Assembly: GCA_003105245.1 (NCBI GenBank)
Contig: PQAI01000182.1
Location: forward strand, 1-6,225
Reading direction: 5' to 3'
Length of the DNA stretch: 6,225 nt
Origin: Betaproteobacteria bacterium
GTDB taxonomy: Bacteria; Pseudomonadota; Gammaproteobacteria; Burkholderiales; Usitatibacteraceae
Within the stretch, counting starts at the first letter, position 1. Each line of letters opens with the position of its first letter. Both the position numbers and the translations under genes were made by a program. Below the pieces are notes generated by a model. That model was not told where the DNA came from. It made no database searches and saw only the letters and a list, made by a program, of their open reading frames with translations. Positions 1 to 6,225 of the stretch are shown here, piece after piece.

Positions 1-914
1 CGCAGGGCCGAGACGTCGGCCTGGGTGAAGCTCTGGTACTTGCCCACGAGCTGCGCCGGGAAGGCGATGTACTCGATCACGCCCGCCTCGCGCAGCTGCG
101 CCAGCGTGAGCGGCGCCTCGCCGCGCGCGCGCCGCACCGCGTTCACCGTCGCGCAGGCCACGTCGTTGAAGGTCTGCGCCTTGCCGGTGCCGACGTTGAA
201 GATGCCGGAGATCTCGGGGTGGTCGAGGAAGAAGAGGTTCACGCGGACCGCGTCCTCCACGCTCACGAAGTCGCGCACCTGCTCGCCGGGGCCGTAGCCC
301 GCGCTCCCCTCGAAGAGGCGCACGCGCCCGTCCTTCACGTACTGGTTGAAGAAGTGGAAGGCGACGGAGGCCATGCGGCCCTTGTGCGTCTCGCGCGGGC
401 CGTAGACGTTGAAGTAGCGGAAGCCCGCGACCTGCGCGGTCCTCCCGGGAAGGCGGCGGCGCACCACCTGGTCGAACAGGAACTTGGAGTAGCCGTACAC
501 GTTGAGCGGTCCCTCGTGCTCGCGGGACTCGCGGAAGACCCGCCCGGCGCCGTAGACGGATGCCGAGGACGCGTAGACGCAGGCGATGTCGAAGCGCTGG
601 CACCAGTCGAGCAGGTCGAGCGAGTAGCGGTAGTTGTTCTCCATCATGTAGCGCCCGTCCGTCTCCATGGTGTCGGAGCAGGCGCCCTGGTGCAGGACGG
701 CGGCGAAGTCCGCGTCGAACTCGTCGGCGCGCACTCGCGCGATGAAGTCCTCCTTGTCCAGGTAGTCCGCGATCTCGCAGTCGGCGAGGTTGGGCATCTT
801 CTCGGCGCGCGTCAGGTTGTCGACCGCGACGATGTCGGTCACGCCGCGCGCGTTGAGGGCCTTCACGATGTTGGAGCCTATGAACCCGGCGGCGCCGGTG
901 ACGATGACTTTCAC
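1..914 (-). CDS. hldD: ADP-L-glycero-D-manno-heptose 6-epimerase, 3' end cut by window edge
   Basis: Converts ADP-D-glycero-beta-D-manno-heptose to the L-glycero form used for the LPS inner core; a cytoplasmic, NADP-dependent extended short-chain dehydrogenase/reductase. I translated 304 residues with no stop before the window edge. The N-terminus [15 protein letters not shown] carries the GxxGxxG dinucleotide-binding loop (residues 7-13). S116, Y140 (in VYGYSK), K144 and K178 (in RETHKGRM) fall at exactly the numbers known for the E. coli catalytic residues. E. coli HldD is 310 aa and related proteins run to about 335, so roughly 10 to 30 C-terminal residues are missing. The start is GTG at 912-914, chosen because the Rossmann strand begins there and GGAG lies 9 bases upstream; no ATG fits better. 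It follows hldA after 18 bases, presumably on the same message. Identification is near certain. Confidence 0.97.
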   Translation of the reverse strand, partial: MKVIVTGAAGFIGSNIVKALNARGVTDIVAVDNLTRAEKMPNLADCEIADYLDKEDFIARVRADEFDADFAAVLHQGACSDTMETDGRYMMENNYRYSLDLLDWCQRFDIACVYASSASVYGAGRVFRESREHEGPLNVYGYSKFLFDQVVRRRLPGRTAQVAGFRYFNVYGPRETHKGRMASVAFHFFNQYVKDGRVRLFEGSAGYGPGEQVRDFVSVEDAVRVNLFFLDHPEISGIFNVGTGKAQTFNDVACATVNAVRRARGEAPLTLAQLREAGVIEYIAFPAQLVGKYQSFTQADVSAL

Positions 915-923
915 GATGCGGGT

Positions 924-927
924 CTCC
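924..927 (-). promoter_or_regulatory. Ribosome binding site of hldD
   Basis: GGAG on the minus strand, 9 bases before the GTG codon at 912-914 and inside the 18-base hldA-hldD gap. It supports GTG as the hldD start and suggests that hldD is initiated independently instead of purely by coupling to hldA. Confidence 0.7.
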
Positions 928-932
928 GGATG

Positions 933-1886
933 CTACGGGGAAGCGTCGGCGAGGCTCTCGAGGAGCTCCTCGCGGTGGACGACGGCCGTGCCCAGCTTGC
1001 CGACGACGATGCCGGCTGCGTGGTTGGCCACGCGCATCGCCGCGCTCAGGCCGGCGCCGGCCGCCACCATGAGCGAGAGCGTGGCGATGACCGTGTCGCC
1101 CGCGCCGCTCACGTCGTAGACCTCGCGCGCGCGCGTGGGCTCGTGGCGCGTCTCGGTGGCGGTGAAGAGCGACATGCCGTCCTCGCTGCGGGTCACGATG
1201 AGGGCATCGAGATCGAGCTCCTCCCGCAGCTTCCGGGCACGGCGGACGAGGTCGGCCTCGTCGCTCCAGCGCCCCGCCACCTCGCGGAACTCGCCGCGGT
1301 TGGGCGTGAGGAGCGTCGCTCCGCGGTAGCGGGCGTATTCGGAGCCCTTCGGGTCCACGAGGACGGGCTTGCCGTGCTCGCGGGCGAGCCCGATCATGCG
1401 GGTCACGTGCGCGAGCCCCCCCTTGCCGTAGTCCGACAGGACGATCGCGTCCGCCTCGTCGACCAGGCGCTCGTACTCGTCGAGCTTCGCCGCGAGCACC
1501 TCGTGCCCCGGCGCGCGCTCGAAGTCCACGCGCAGGAGCTGTTGCTGGTGCCCGATGACCCGCAGCTTCACGGTGGTGGAGAGCTCGGGGTCGCGGTGCA
1601 GGGAGAACTGGACGCCGCCTTCCGAGAGCACGCGCTCCAGCGCGCGGCCGGCCTCGTCGTCGCCGATGACCGAAAGGAGCGTGACCTTTCCGCCCAGGGC
1701 GTCGATGTTGCGCGCGACGTTGGCCGCCCCGCCGGGGCGCTCCTCGACGCGGCGCACGAGGACCACGGGCACCGGCGCCTCAGGCGAGATGCGCTCGACG
1801 TCGCCGAACCAGTAGCGGTCCAGCATGACGTCGCCCACCACGAGCACGCGCCGGCCGGCGAAGTCGGGAAGCGTCACCGGGCTCAT
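933..1886 (-). CDS. hldA: D-glycero-beta-D-manno-heptose-7-phosphate kinase (stand-alone)
   Basis: Phosphorylates D-glycero-beta-D-manno-heptose 7-phosphate at O-1 with ATP, an early step towards ADP-heptose for the LPS core. The product is 317 aa, a PfkB/ribokinase-family sugar kinase. Visible features are the N-terminal strand [15 protein letters not shown] (12-26), the substrate-side PfkB motif GGAANVARN (52-60), TPNRGEF (194-200), and the C-terminal signature DVSGAGDT (258-265) with the anion hole and catalytic base D264. The length equals only the kinase half of E. coli HldE (also called RfaE); the adenylyltransferase half is absent, so this is the split form (HldA, or RfaE1). A longer in-frame extension to about position 2411 is just ugd read in another frame and is not used. 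The ATG at 1884-1886 overlaps the ugd TGA as ATGA, which suggests translational coupling; the upstream purine tract is weak. Confidence 0.96.
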   Translation of the reverse strand: MSPVTLPDFAGRRVLVVGDVMLDRYWFGDVERISPEAPVPVVLVRRVEERPGGAANVARNIDALGGKVTLLSVIGDDEAGRALERVLSEGGVQFSLHRDPELSTTVKLRVIGHQQQLLRVDFERAPGHEVLAAKLDEYERLVDEADAIVLSDYGKGGLAHVTRMIGLAREHGKPVLVDPKGSEYARYRGATLLTPNRGEFREVAGRWSDEADLVRRARKLREELDLDALIVTRSEDGMSLFTATETRHEPTRAREVYDVSGAGDTVIATLSLMVAAGAGLSAAMRVANHAAGIVVGKLGTAVVHREELLESLADASP

Positions 1887-3205
1887 GGGCGCCCGACCGG
1901 GAAGTACTCGAAGCCGTGCGCGCGCACGGCGGCCGGCTCGTAGAGGTTGCGGCCGTCGAAGATGACCGGCGAGGCGAGGCGGCGCTTCAGCTCGTCGAAG
2001 TCGGGGCTGCGGAAGGCCTTCCATTCGGTGACGATCACGAGCGCGTCGGCGCCGCCCGCTGCCTCCAGCGCGTCGTCGGCGAAGCGCACGCGCGGCTCGG
2101 AAGCGTAGAGGTGCCGGGCCTCGGGCATCGCCACCGGATCGAAGGCCGTGACCGTCGCGCCGCGCTCGAGCAGCCCCTCGATGATCACGCGGCTGGGAGC
2201 CTCGCGCATGTCGTCCGTGTTGGGCTTGAACGCGAGCCCCCAGAGCGCGATGTTGCGCCCGGAGAGCGAGTCGCCGAAGCGGCGCACGACCTTCTCCACC
2301 AGGACGCCCTTCTGGCGCTCGTTGGCCTCCTCCACCGCGCGCACCACCTTCAGGTCGAGACCGTTCTCCCGGGCCGTGCGCAGCAGCGCGGTCACGTCCT
2401 TCGGGAAGCACGAGCCGCCGTAGCCGACGCCGGGATACAGGAAGTGGTAGCCGATGCGCGGGTCGGAGCCGATGCCCTTGCGCACGTGCTCGATGTCCGC
2501 GCCCAGCCGCTCGGCGAGCAGCGCCAGTTCGTTCATGAACGAGATCCGGGTCGCGAGCATCGCGTTGGCGGCGTACTTCGTGAGCTCCGCCGAGCGGATG
2601 TCCATGACCTGGATGCGCTCGTGGTTGCGCTGGAACGGCGCGTAGAGCTCGCGCATCGCCTCGACCGCGGCCGGGTCGTCGGCCCCGATCACGATGCGGT
2701 CGGGGCGCATGAAATCCTCGACCGCGGCGCCCTCCTTCAGGAACTCGGGGTTCGAGACGACGGAGAAGGGAATCCCGGCGCCGCGCGCCGCGAGCGTTTT
2801 CGCGACCTCCGCGCGCACCTTGTCGGCCGTGCCCACGGGAACGGTGGACTTGTCGACGATCACCCGCGGCCCGTCCATGTGGCTGGCGATGCCGCGGGCG
2901 GCGGCCAGCACGTACTGCAGGTCGGCCGACCCGTCCTCGCCGGGCGGCGTGCCCACCGCGATCATCTGCACGCGCCCGTAGCGCGCGGCCTCGGCGGGGT
3001 CGGTGGTGAAGGCGAGGCGCCCGGCCGCCACGCTCGCGCGCACGATCTCGCGAAGCCCCGGCTCGTAGATCGGGATCTCGCCGCCGCGCAGGGTGGCGAT
3101 CTTGCGCTCGTCGATGTCGAGGCAGAGGACGTGGTTGCCGACGTCGGCGAGGCAGGCGCCGGTGACCAGGCCCACGTAGCCCGTGCCGATGATGGAGACT
3201 TTCAT
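1883..3205 (-). CDS. ugd: UDP-glucose 6-dehydrogenase
   Basis: Oxidises UDP-glucose to UDP-glucuronate with two NAD+, in the cytoplasm. The product is 440 aa, typical of the bacterial UDP-glucose/GDP-mannose dehydrogenase family. The order is an N-terminal NAD-binding domain starting [16 protein letters not shown] (GxGxxG at 7-12), SNPEFLKEG (151-159), the central helix [11 protein letters not shown] (207-217) with K210, the active-site loop [10 protein letters not shown] with nucleophile C266 and D270, and a C-terminal UDP-binding domain containing [18 protein letters not shown] (321-338). ATG at 3203-3205 is chosen because the Rossmann motif begins at once and AGAAGG lies 7 bases upstream; the open frame extends further upstream only as an out-of-frame reading of pyrF. 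The start overlaps the pyrF TGA by 4 bases. Its place beside heptose genes suggests a role in LPS or capsule sugar supply, but the downstream use of UDP-glucuronate is not shown here. A GDP-mannose dehydrogenase is less likely. Confidence 0.96.
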   Translation of the reverse strand: MKVSIIGTGYVGLVTGACLADVGNHVLCLDIDERKIATLRGGEIPIYEPGLREIVRASVAAGRLAFTTDPAEAARYGRVQMIAVGTPPGEDGSADLQYVLAAARGIASHMDGPRVIVDKSTVPVGTADKVRAEVAKTLAARGAGIPFSVVSNPEFLKEGAAVEDFMRPDRIVIGADDPAAVEAMRELYAPFQRNHERIQVMDIRSAELTKYAANAMLATRISFMNELALLAERLGADIEHVRKGIGSDPRIGYHFLYPGVGYGGSCFPKDVTALLRTARENGLDLKVVRAVEEANERQKGVLVEKVVRRFGDSLSGRNIALWGLAFKPNTDDMREAPSRVIIEGLLERGATVTAFDPVAMPEARHLYASEPRVRFADDALEAAGGADALVIVTEWKAFRSPDFDELKRRLASPVIFDGRNLYEPAAVRAHGFEYFPVGRP

Positions 3206-3912
3206 GAACGGACCTTCTCTCCCGCGAGCGAGCGGGCGATCTGCTGGAGGGTGGCGGCCGGGTCCGGCGACTGGGTCACGGGCCGGCCGATGACGAGGTA
3301 GTGCGCGCCGCGGCGCACGGCCTCCTCGGGGGTGACGACCCGCGACTGGTCGCCCTTCGCCTCTCCCGCGAGGCGGATCCCGGGAGTGACGGTGACGAAG
3401 CCGGCGCCGAGCGCCCCGCGCAGCAGGGAGGCCTCCTCGGCCGAGCAGACGACCCCGTCGAGGCCGCTCGCGGCCGCGAGGCGGGCGAGGCGCTCGACGT
3501 TTTCCGCGGCGGTGCCCGCGAGGCCCACCTCGCCGAGCTCGGCGTCGGAAAGGCTGGTGAGGATGGTGACGCCGATGAGAAGCGGCGGCCTGGCGAAGGC
3601 CGCGACCGCCTCGCGGGCGGCCCGCATCATGGCCGCGCCCCCGCTCGCGTGCACGTTCGCCATCCACACGCCCAGGCGCGCCGCCGCGCGGCAGGCCCCG
3701 GCGACGGTGTTGGGGATGTCGTGGAACTTGAGGTCCAGGAAGACCTCGAAGCCGCGCTCGTGGAGCTGGGAGACGACGGCGGGGCCGGCGGAGACGAAGA
3801 GCTCCTTGCCGACCTTCACGCGGCAAAGCGACGGGTCCAGGCGCGCCGCGGCGGCGAGCGCGCTGCCTGCGTCCGGGAAGTCCAGCGCGACGATGACGCG
3901 CTTACTGTCCAA
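3202..3912 (-). CDS. pyrF: Orotidine 5'-phosphate decarboxylase
   Basis: Decarboxylates OMP to UMP, the last step of de novo pyrimidine synthesis. The product is 236 aa, close to E. coli PyrF (245 aa). It is a TIM-barrel of the short bacterial class: VALDF (8-12) with D11, RVKVGKE (31-37) with K33, the hallmark [10 protein letters not shown] (60-69) giving D60, K62 and D65, then [14 protein letters not shown] (175-180), and the phosphate-binding IGRPVTQ (208-214). The K33-D60-K62-D65 set corresponds to the catalytic K44-D71-K73-D76 of the E. coli enzyme. The start is TTG at 3910-3912: no in-frame ATG or GTG lies near it, homology begins within a few residues, and GAGGA stands 6 bases upstream. 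The start overlaps the end of lapB by 11 bases, and the TGA overlaps the ugd ATG. Linkage to LPS genes may reflect demand for UTP in nucleotide-sugar synthesis; that is inference. Confidence 0.97.
   Translation of the reverse strand: MDSKRVIVALDFPDAGSALAAAARLDPSLCRVKVGKELFVSAGPAVVSQLHERGFEVFLDLKFHDIPNTVAGACRAAARLGVWMANVHASGGAAMMRAAREAVAAFARPPLLIGVTILTSLSDAELGEVGLAGTAAENVERLARLAAASGLDGVVCSAEEASLLRGALGAGFVTVTPGIRLAGEAKGDQSRVVTPEEAVRRGAHYLVIGRPVTQSPDPAATLQQIARSLAGEKVRS
3213..3218 (-). promoter_or_regulatory. Ribosome binding site of ugd
   Basis: AGAAGG on the minus strand, 7 bases before the ugd ATG and inside the last codons of pyrF. It fixes the ugd start despite the much longer open frame upstream. 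Confidence 0.7.
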
Positions 3913-5107
3913 TCTGCATCCTCGCGAGGTGGCGCCCGGCGGTCTCCAGCTCCGCCGTGCGGCGCGGCGGGAAGGTCTCCCAGCCGCCGCAGGCGGGGCA
4001 CTGCCAGTAGAACTGGCGCGCCTTGAAGCCGCACTGCGAGCACAGGTAGACGGAGAGCGCCTGCGCGTGCGAATGCACGAGCGACTTCATGAGCTGCAGG
4101 TCCTGCCGGCGCTCGGGCGGGGCGCGCAGGAGCTCGGCGTCGATGAGGCGGTCGAGCCCCACGAGCGTGGGATTGCGCCGGACCTCGTCGCGGACCAGGC
4201 GCCAGGCGGCCTCGTCGCCCTCGTGCTCGGCGCTCGCCTGGTAGACGACGTTGAGGAGGTCCAGGCCGGGATAGCGGTTCTGCAGGCCGCGCAGGAGCGT
4301 GAGTCCCTCGCCCGGCCTGCCCAGCGCCTTGTAGCTCTCCACCATGCCCTCGGCCGCGAGGCCGAGGTAGGCCGCGTCCTGGGACTCGATCGCCTTCCAC
4401 GCGGCGATGGCGTCCTCGTGGCGTCCCTCGCGCGCGAGCCACTCCCCGCGCAGCAGGTTCGCCCGCACGCACTTGCGGTTGGCCTCGAGCGCGCGGTCGA
4501 GGAGCGCGTGCGCGGCCGGGTGCCGGCCGTGGATGTTCTCGGTGATCGCGAGCTCGCAGTAGTAGTTGGCGATCTCGCGCTGGTAGTTGCGCCTGGCGCT
4601 CGCCTCGAGCCGGCGGGCGGCGCCGATGGCCTTCTCCCAGTCCTTCTCCTGGATGTAGATGTCGAGCAGGTGCCTGTGGACCTCGGGGGAGGCGTCCGAC
4701 TCGGCCATCTTCTCGAGCACCGACTCGGCGTGTTCGAGGAGCCCGGCCTTGAAGTAGTCCTGCGCGAGCTCGAAGGAGGCCTTGCGCCGCTCCTCCTCCG
4801 GGAGGTCCTCGCGGGCCATGAGGTCCTGGTGCATGCGGATGGCGCGGTCGACCTCGCCGCGGCGCCGGAAGAGGCTGCCGAGCGCGAACTGCAGCTCGAC
4901 CGTCTGCGGGTTCTCCTTGGCCACCTGCAGGAACGACTCGATCGCCTTGTCGGGCTGCTCGTTCAGCAGGAAGTTGAGGCCACGGAAATACGAGGAAGGC
5001 ATCTGCCGCGATTCCGACAGCAGGCTCTTCAGGTCCACGCGCGCGGCGACCCAGCCCATGCCGAAGAAGACCGGCAGGGCGAGGAGCCACCAGAACTCAA
5101 AGTCCAT
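3902..5107 (-). CDS. lapB: Lipopolysaccharide assembly protein B, TPR protein with rubredoxin-type metal site
   Basis: Inner-membrane-anchored TPR protein (formerly YciM). In E. coli it coordinates LPS assembly and promotes FtsH degradation of LpxC, so setting lipid A output. The product is 401 aa against 389 in E. coli. Residues 5-21 form one hydrophobic anchor with no obvious cleavage site; repeated TPR-like helix pairs run from about 36 to 345 (for example [14 protein letters not shown] at 55-68 and the segment from 71 to 97). The C-terminus carries a rubredoxin-like knuckle pair, CSQC (356-359) and CPAC (370-373), with all four metal ligands present, followed by GGWETFP. The ATG at 5105-5107 starts right before the anchor; GGGAG lies close upstream. 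It overlaps lapA by 11 bases and pyrF by 11 bases, consistent with coupled translation. The family assignment is firm; the regulatory role in this organism is inferred from E. coli. Confidence 0.95.
   Translation of the reverse strand: MDFEFWWLLALPVFFGMGWVAARVDLKSLLSESRQMPSSYFRGLNFLLNEQPDKAIESFLQVAKENPQTVELQFALGSLFRRRGEVDRAIRMHQDLMAREDLPEEERRKASFELAQDYFKAGLLEHAESVLEKMAESDASPEVHRHLLDIYIQEKDWEKAIGAARRLEASARRNYQREIANYYCELAITENIHGRHPAAHALLDRALEANRKCVRANLLRGEWLAREGRHEDAIAAWKAIESQDAAYLGLAAEGMVESYKALGRPGEGLTLLRGLQNRYPGLDLLNVVYQASAEHEGDEAAWRLVRDEVRRNPTLVGLDRLIDAELLRAPPERRQDLQLMKSLVHSHAQALSVYLCSQCGFKARQFYWQCPACGGWETFPPRRTAELETAGRHLARMQIGQ
3919..3923 (-). promoter_or_regulatory. Ribosome binding site of pyrF, deciding a TTG start
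   Basis: GAGGA on the minus strand, 6 bases before the TTG at 3910-3912, inside the last codons of lapB. An ATG just after it (3917-3919) is a lapB methionine codon and is out of frame with pyrF. The spacing supports the unusual TTG start. Confidence 0.7.
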
Positions 5108-5414
5108 GGGGCTCCCGGGGAGCGGCGCCGGCGGCTTCGGCGGGCGTGCCCGGGTCCGCGGGCGCGACGGCGGGAACCGGCACGGACTTGCGCAGCCGCC
5201 CCACCTCGCGGCGCTGGCGCACGACGGTGGGCAGCCACGCGAGAAGCCCGATCACCACGCCCGTCACGAACGCCACCAGCACGATGAACACGAGCGGGGC
5301 CTGCCAGGACTGTTCCGGCAGGCCGTGCAGCGTGACGGGCTGGCTGTTGCGCGAGGCGAACCACACCAGCACCAGCACGACCGCGATTCGGACAATCCAG
5401 GCGAGCGCTTGCAT
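5097..5414 (-). CDS. lapA: Lipopolysaccharide assembly protein A, two-TM membrane protein (DUF1049)
   Basis: Small inner-membrane partner of LapB (YciS family), implicated in E. coli in LPS assembly. The product is 105 aa with the usual layout: TM1 at about 4-21, a short loop with RNSQPVTLHG (22-31), TM2 at about 40-60, then a basic stretch RQRREVGRLRK (66-76) likely to be cytoplasmic, and a low-complexity Ala/Pro tail (78-103) that looks poorly ordered. The start at 5412-5414 is chosen because homologues begin right before TM1. An in-frame ATG at 5454-5456 would add 14 residues, but it lies in the loop of the upstream terminator and encodes an extension unlike the family. The preferred ATG has almost no purine-rich ribosome binding site. 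It sits between ihfB and lapB, the order usual in proteobacteria. Confidence 0.9.
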   Translation of the reverse strand: MQALAWIVRIAVVLVLVWFASRNSQPVTLHGLPEQSWQAPLVFIVLVAFVTGVVIGLLAWLPTVVRQRREVGRLRKSVPVPAVAPADPGTPAEAAGAAPREPHGL

Positions 5415-5435
5415 CGGGGTCGGGTTTCGCGGGCG

Positions 5436-5471
5436 AAAAAAAAGCGGCAGGTGCATTTTACCCCGCCGCTT
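5436..5471 (-). terminator. Intrinsic terminator after ihfB
   Basis: On the minus strand AAGCGGC (5465-5471) pairs with GCCGCTT (5442-5448), with room for a G-U and two G-C pairs further in (about 10 bp, loop near 5452-5461). The stem runs straight into eight Ts (5436-5443), two of which also close the stem. This is the standard Rho-independent layout, beginning 25 bases past the ihfB stop. It should end most rpsA-ihfB transcripts and separates them from lapA, whose ATG is only 21 bases beyond the T-tract. Confidence 0.88.
5455..5460 (-). promoter_or_regulatory. Candidate -10 element for the lapA operon
   Basis: TAAAAT on the minus strand matches the sigma-70 -10 consensus at five of six positions and is one of very few AT-rich hexamers near lapA. 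No good -35 box stands 16 to 18 bases upstream (the sequence there reads GCCTGA or similar), so this is weak on its own. A start about 7 bases downstream would fall near 5448, giving a leader of about 34 bases before the lapA ATG. Some promoter is expected here because the unit follows a terminator. Confidence 0.25.
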
Positions 5472-5482
5472 CCGGTCTCAGG

Positions 5483-5496
5483 CCGGCCGAGGCCGG
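5483..5496 (-). repeat. GC-rich hairpin abutting the ihfB stop codon
   Basis: CCGGCC and GGCCGG form a perfect inverted repeat around two bases, so about 5 bp with a four-base loop, directly after the ihfB TGA. It has no T-tract of its own. It stands 11 bases upstream of the terminator stem and could act with it or protect the 3' end of the mRNA. Confidence 0.6.
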
Positions 5497-5781
5497 TCAT
5501 TCATGGGAATCGACCCGTTCGCGCAGCTCCTTGCCGGCCTTGAAGTGCGGCACGTACTTGCGCGGCACCTGCACCTTCTCGCCCGTCTTGGGATTGCGTC
5601 CCACCCGCGGCGGGCGGAAGTTGAGGCCGAAACTGCCGAAGCCGCGGATCTCGATGCGATTGCCCGACGCGAGGGTGTGCGCCATCGCGTCGAGCATCGT
5701 CTTCACCGCGAGTTCCGCGTCCTTGGGCGCCAGTTGACTGTGCCGCGCGCTCAGCAACTCGATGAGCTGTGACTTGGTCAT
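5497..5781 (-). CDS. ihfB: Integration host factor subunit beta
   Basis: DNA-bending nucleoid protein that pairs with IhfA and acts as an architectural factor in transcription, replication and recombination. The product is 94 aa, exactly the length of E. coli IHF-beta. It shows the HU/IHF fold: N-terminal helices [10 protein letters not shown] to about residue 40, IEIRGFGSF (43-51), and the beta-arm RNPKTGE (62-68) with the intercalating proline P64, then [12 protein letters not shown] (77-88). ATG at 5779-5781 is preferred: it gives the conserved MTKSQLIE start and has AAGGGGGAG 11 bases upstream. An in-frame ATG at 5803-5805 would add eight residues not seen in the family and would place the binding site inside the gene. 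The position directly downstream of rpsA is the classic order; the MTKS start and RNPKTGE arm favour the beta subunit over IhfA or HU. Confidence 0.96.
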   Translation of the reverse strand: MTKSQLIELLSARHSQLAPKDAELAVKTMLDAMAHTLASGNRIEIRGFGSFGLNFRPPRVGRNPKTGEKVQVPRKYVPHFKAGKELRERVDSHE

Positions 5782-5792
5782 GGCGTGCGAGT

Positions 5793-5801
5793 CTCCCCCT
5801 T
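5793..5801 (-). promoter_or_regulatory. Ribosome binding site of ihfB, with an A-tract upstream
   Basis: AAGGGGGAG on the minus strand, 11 bases before the ihfB ATG at 5779-5781. Just upstream is a run of seven As (5805-5811 in plus coordinates, where it reads as Ts). A/U-rich leaders of this kind can help 30S binding through S1; that function is inferred, not shown. Confidence 0.65.
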
Positions 5802-5835
5802 GCATTTTTTTCGCGTTCCGGTCGCGCCGGCTCTC

Positions 5836-6225
5836 TTATTCCTTCGACCCGCTGCCGAGCTTCGCCTTCAGCAGGGCACCCAGGTTCGTGGTGCCGGCGC
5901 TGGCGCTGGACTCGGAGGCCATCTTCTGCAGGGCCGCGGCTTCCTCGGCCGCGTCCTTGGCCTTGATCGACAGGTTGATGGAGCGGTTCTTGCGGTCGAT
6001 GTTGACGATCACCGCCTCGATCTCCTCGCCTTCCTTGAGGTGGGCGCGGACGTCCTCGACGCGGTCCCGGGAGATCTCGGAGGCGCGCAGGTACCCTTCC
6101 ACGTCCTTGTCGAGCTCGATCACGGCGCCCTTGGACTCGATCGACTTGACCGTCCCCTTCACGATGTTGCCCTTGTCGTGCACGGTGACGTAGTTGCCGA
6201 ACGGGTCGCCCTCGAGCTGCTTGAT
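5836..6225 (-). CDS. rpsA: 30S ribosomal protein S1, C-terminal part (5' end outside the window)
   Basis: S1 holds mRNA on the 30S subunit and is needed to initiate on structured or poorly Shine-Dalgarno-led messages. Only the last 129 residues are present, and the frame is open to the right edge. They begin IKQLEGDPFGNYVT and continue through one full S1/OB-fold repeat, the last of the protein (about residues 14-88 of the fragment): GNIVKGTVKSIESKGAVIEL, EGYLRASEIS, then VNIDRKNRSINLSIKAKD. A helical Ala/Glu-rich linker and a conserved-looking tail TNLGALLKAKL follow. An internal GTG at 6181-6183 could be mistaken for a start but lies within the repeat linker. The stop is TAA at 5836-5838, 54 bases before ihfB. 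The gap contains only a weak 4-bp CCGG hairpin (5818-5830) with no T-tract, so rpsA and ihfB probably share transcripts. Confidence 0.97.
   Translation of the reverse strand: MKQLEGDPFGNYVTVHDKGNIVKGTVKSIESKGAVIELDKDVEGYLRASEISRDRVEDVRAHLKEGEEIEAVIVNIDRKNRSINLSIKAKDAAEEAAALQKMASESSASAGTTNLGALLKAKLGSGSKE

Noticed and set aside
219..1943. Plus-strand open frame of 574 codons across hldD and hldA
   Set aside because: It lies antisense to two genes with intact catalytic motifs, is rich in Ala, Val, Arg, Glu and His with no recognisable domain, and is what GC-rich third positions produce on the opposite strand.
1887..2411. N-terminal extension of the hldA frame into ugd
   Set aside because: The extension is an out-of-frame reading of ugd with Arg/Gly-rich low complexity; the kinase fold begins right after the ATG at 1884-1886.
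1916..3301. Plus-strand open frame of 461 codons across ugd
   Set aside because: It is antisense to a complete ugd with Cys266 and Lys210 in place, and its low-complexity composition matches no protein family I know.
3816..5090. Minus-strand open frame of 424 codons in another frame of lapB
   Set aside because: It is extremely Arg/Pro/Gly/Ala-rich, lacks any motif, and shares its span with lapB, whose TPR and CxxC features are clear.
3332..5287. Plus-strand open frame of 651 codons across pyrF, lapB and lapA
   Set aside because: It is antisense to three conserved genes, changes composition wherever the genes beneath change, and has no family motif. I read it as a GC-driven shadow.
5818..5830. 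Hairpin between rpsA and ihfB as a possible terminator
   Set aside because: The stem is only four pairs (CCGG) and on the transcribed strand it is followed by As, not Ts, so it should not stop transcription.
1..6225. CRISPR, mobile element, toxin-antitoxin or defence genes
   Set aside because: No regularly spaced repeats, terminal inverted repeats, transposase motifs or unassigned genes are present; every stretch over 100 bases is covered by a known housekeeping or envelope gene.

Overview
This window is a compact stretch of chromosome from a high-GC Gram-negative bacterium, most likely a betaproteobacterium. The inference rests on the gene order rpsA-ihfB-lapA-lapB-pyrF-ugd-hldA-hldD, on heptose kinase being a stand-alone protein rather than an HldE fusion, and on strong third-position GC. 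No lower taxon can be supported. All eight genes lie on the minus strand, so they read from the right edge to the left. There is no non-coding gap longer than 82 bases, and I see no tRNA, rRNA, CRISPR array, insertion sequence, phage gene or other sign of horizontal transfer.

Reading in the direction of transcription: the window opens inside rpsA (C-terminal 129 residues of ribosomal protein S1). A 54-base gap follows, then ihfB (IHF beta subunit). After ihfB come a GC-rich hairpin and a convincing intrinsic terminator (7 to 10 bp stem, U8 tail), which should end most rpsA-ihfB transcription. Only 21 bases past the U-tract a second, very tightly packed unit begins: lapA and lapB (11-base overlap), pyrF (11-base overlap, TTG start), ugd (4-base ATGA overlap), hldA (4-base ATGA overlap) and hldD (18-base gap, GTG start, cut by the left window edge about 10 to 30 residues before its expected end).

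The second unit is centred on the cell envelope. LapB and LapA act at the inner membrane in lipopolysaccharide assembly and, in E. coli, in control of LpxC turnover by FtsH. HldA and HldD supply steps towards the ADP-heptose used for the LPS inner core. Ugd makes UDP-glucuronate for capsule, exopolysaccharide or lipid A/core modification. PyrF makes UMP, the precursor of the UTP needed for UDP-sugars. The stop/start overlaps suggest one polycistronic, translationally coupled message.

I found no previously undescribed system here: every gene belongs to a well-known family and carries the expected catalytic residues. The most interesting local details are the terminator/promoter-like arrangement just before lapA, the near-absence of a ribosome binding site for lapA, and the pyrF TTG start buried in the end of lapB.
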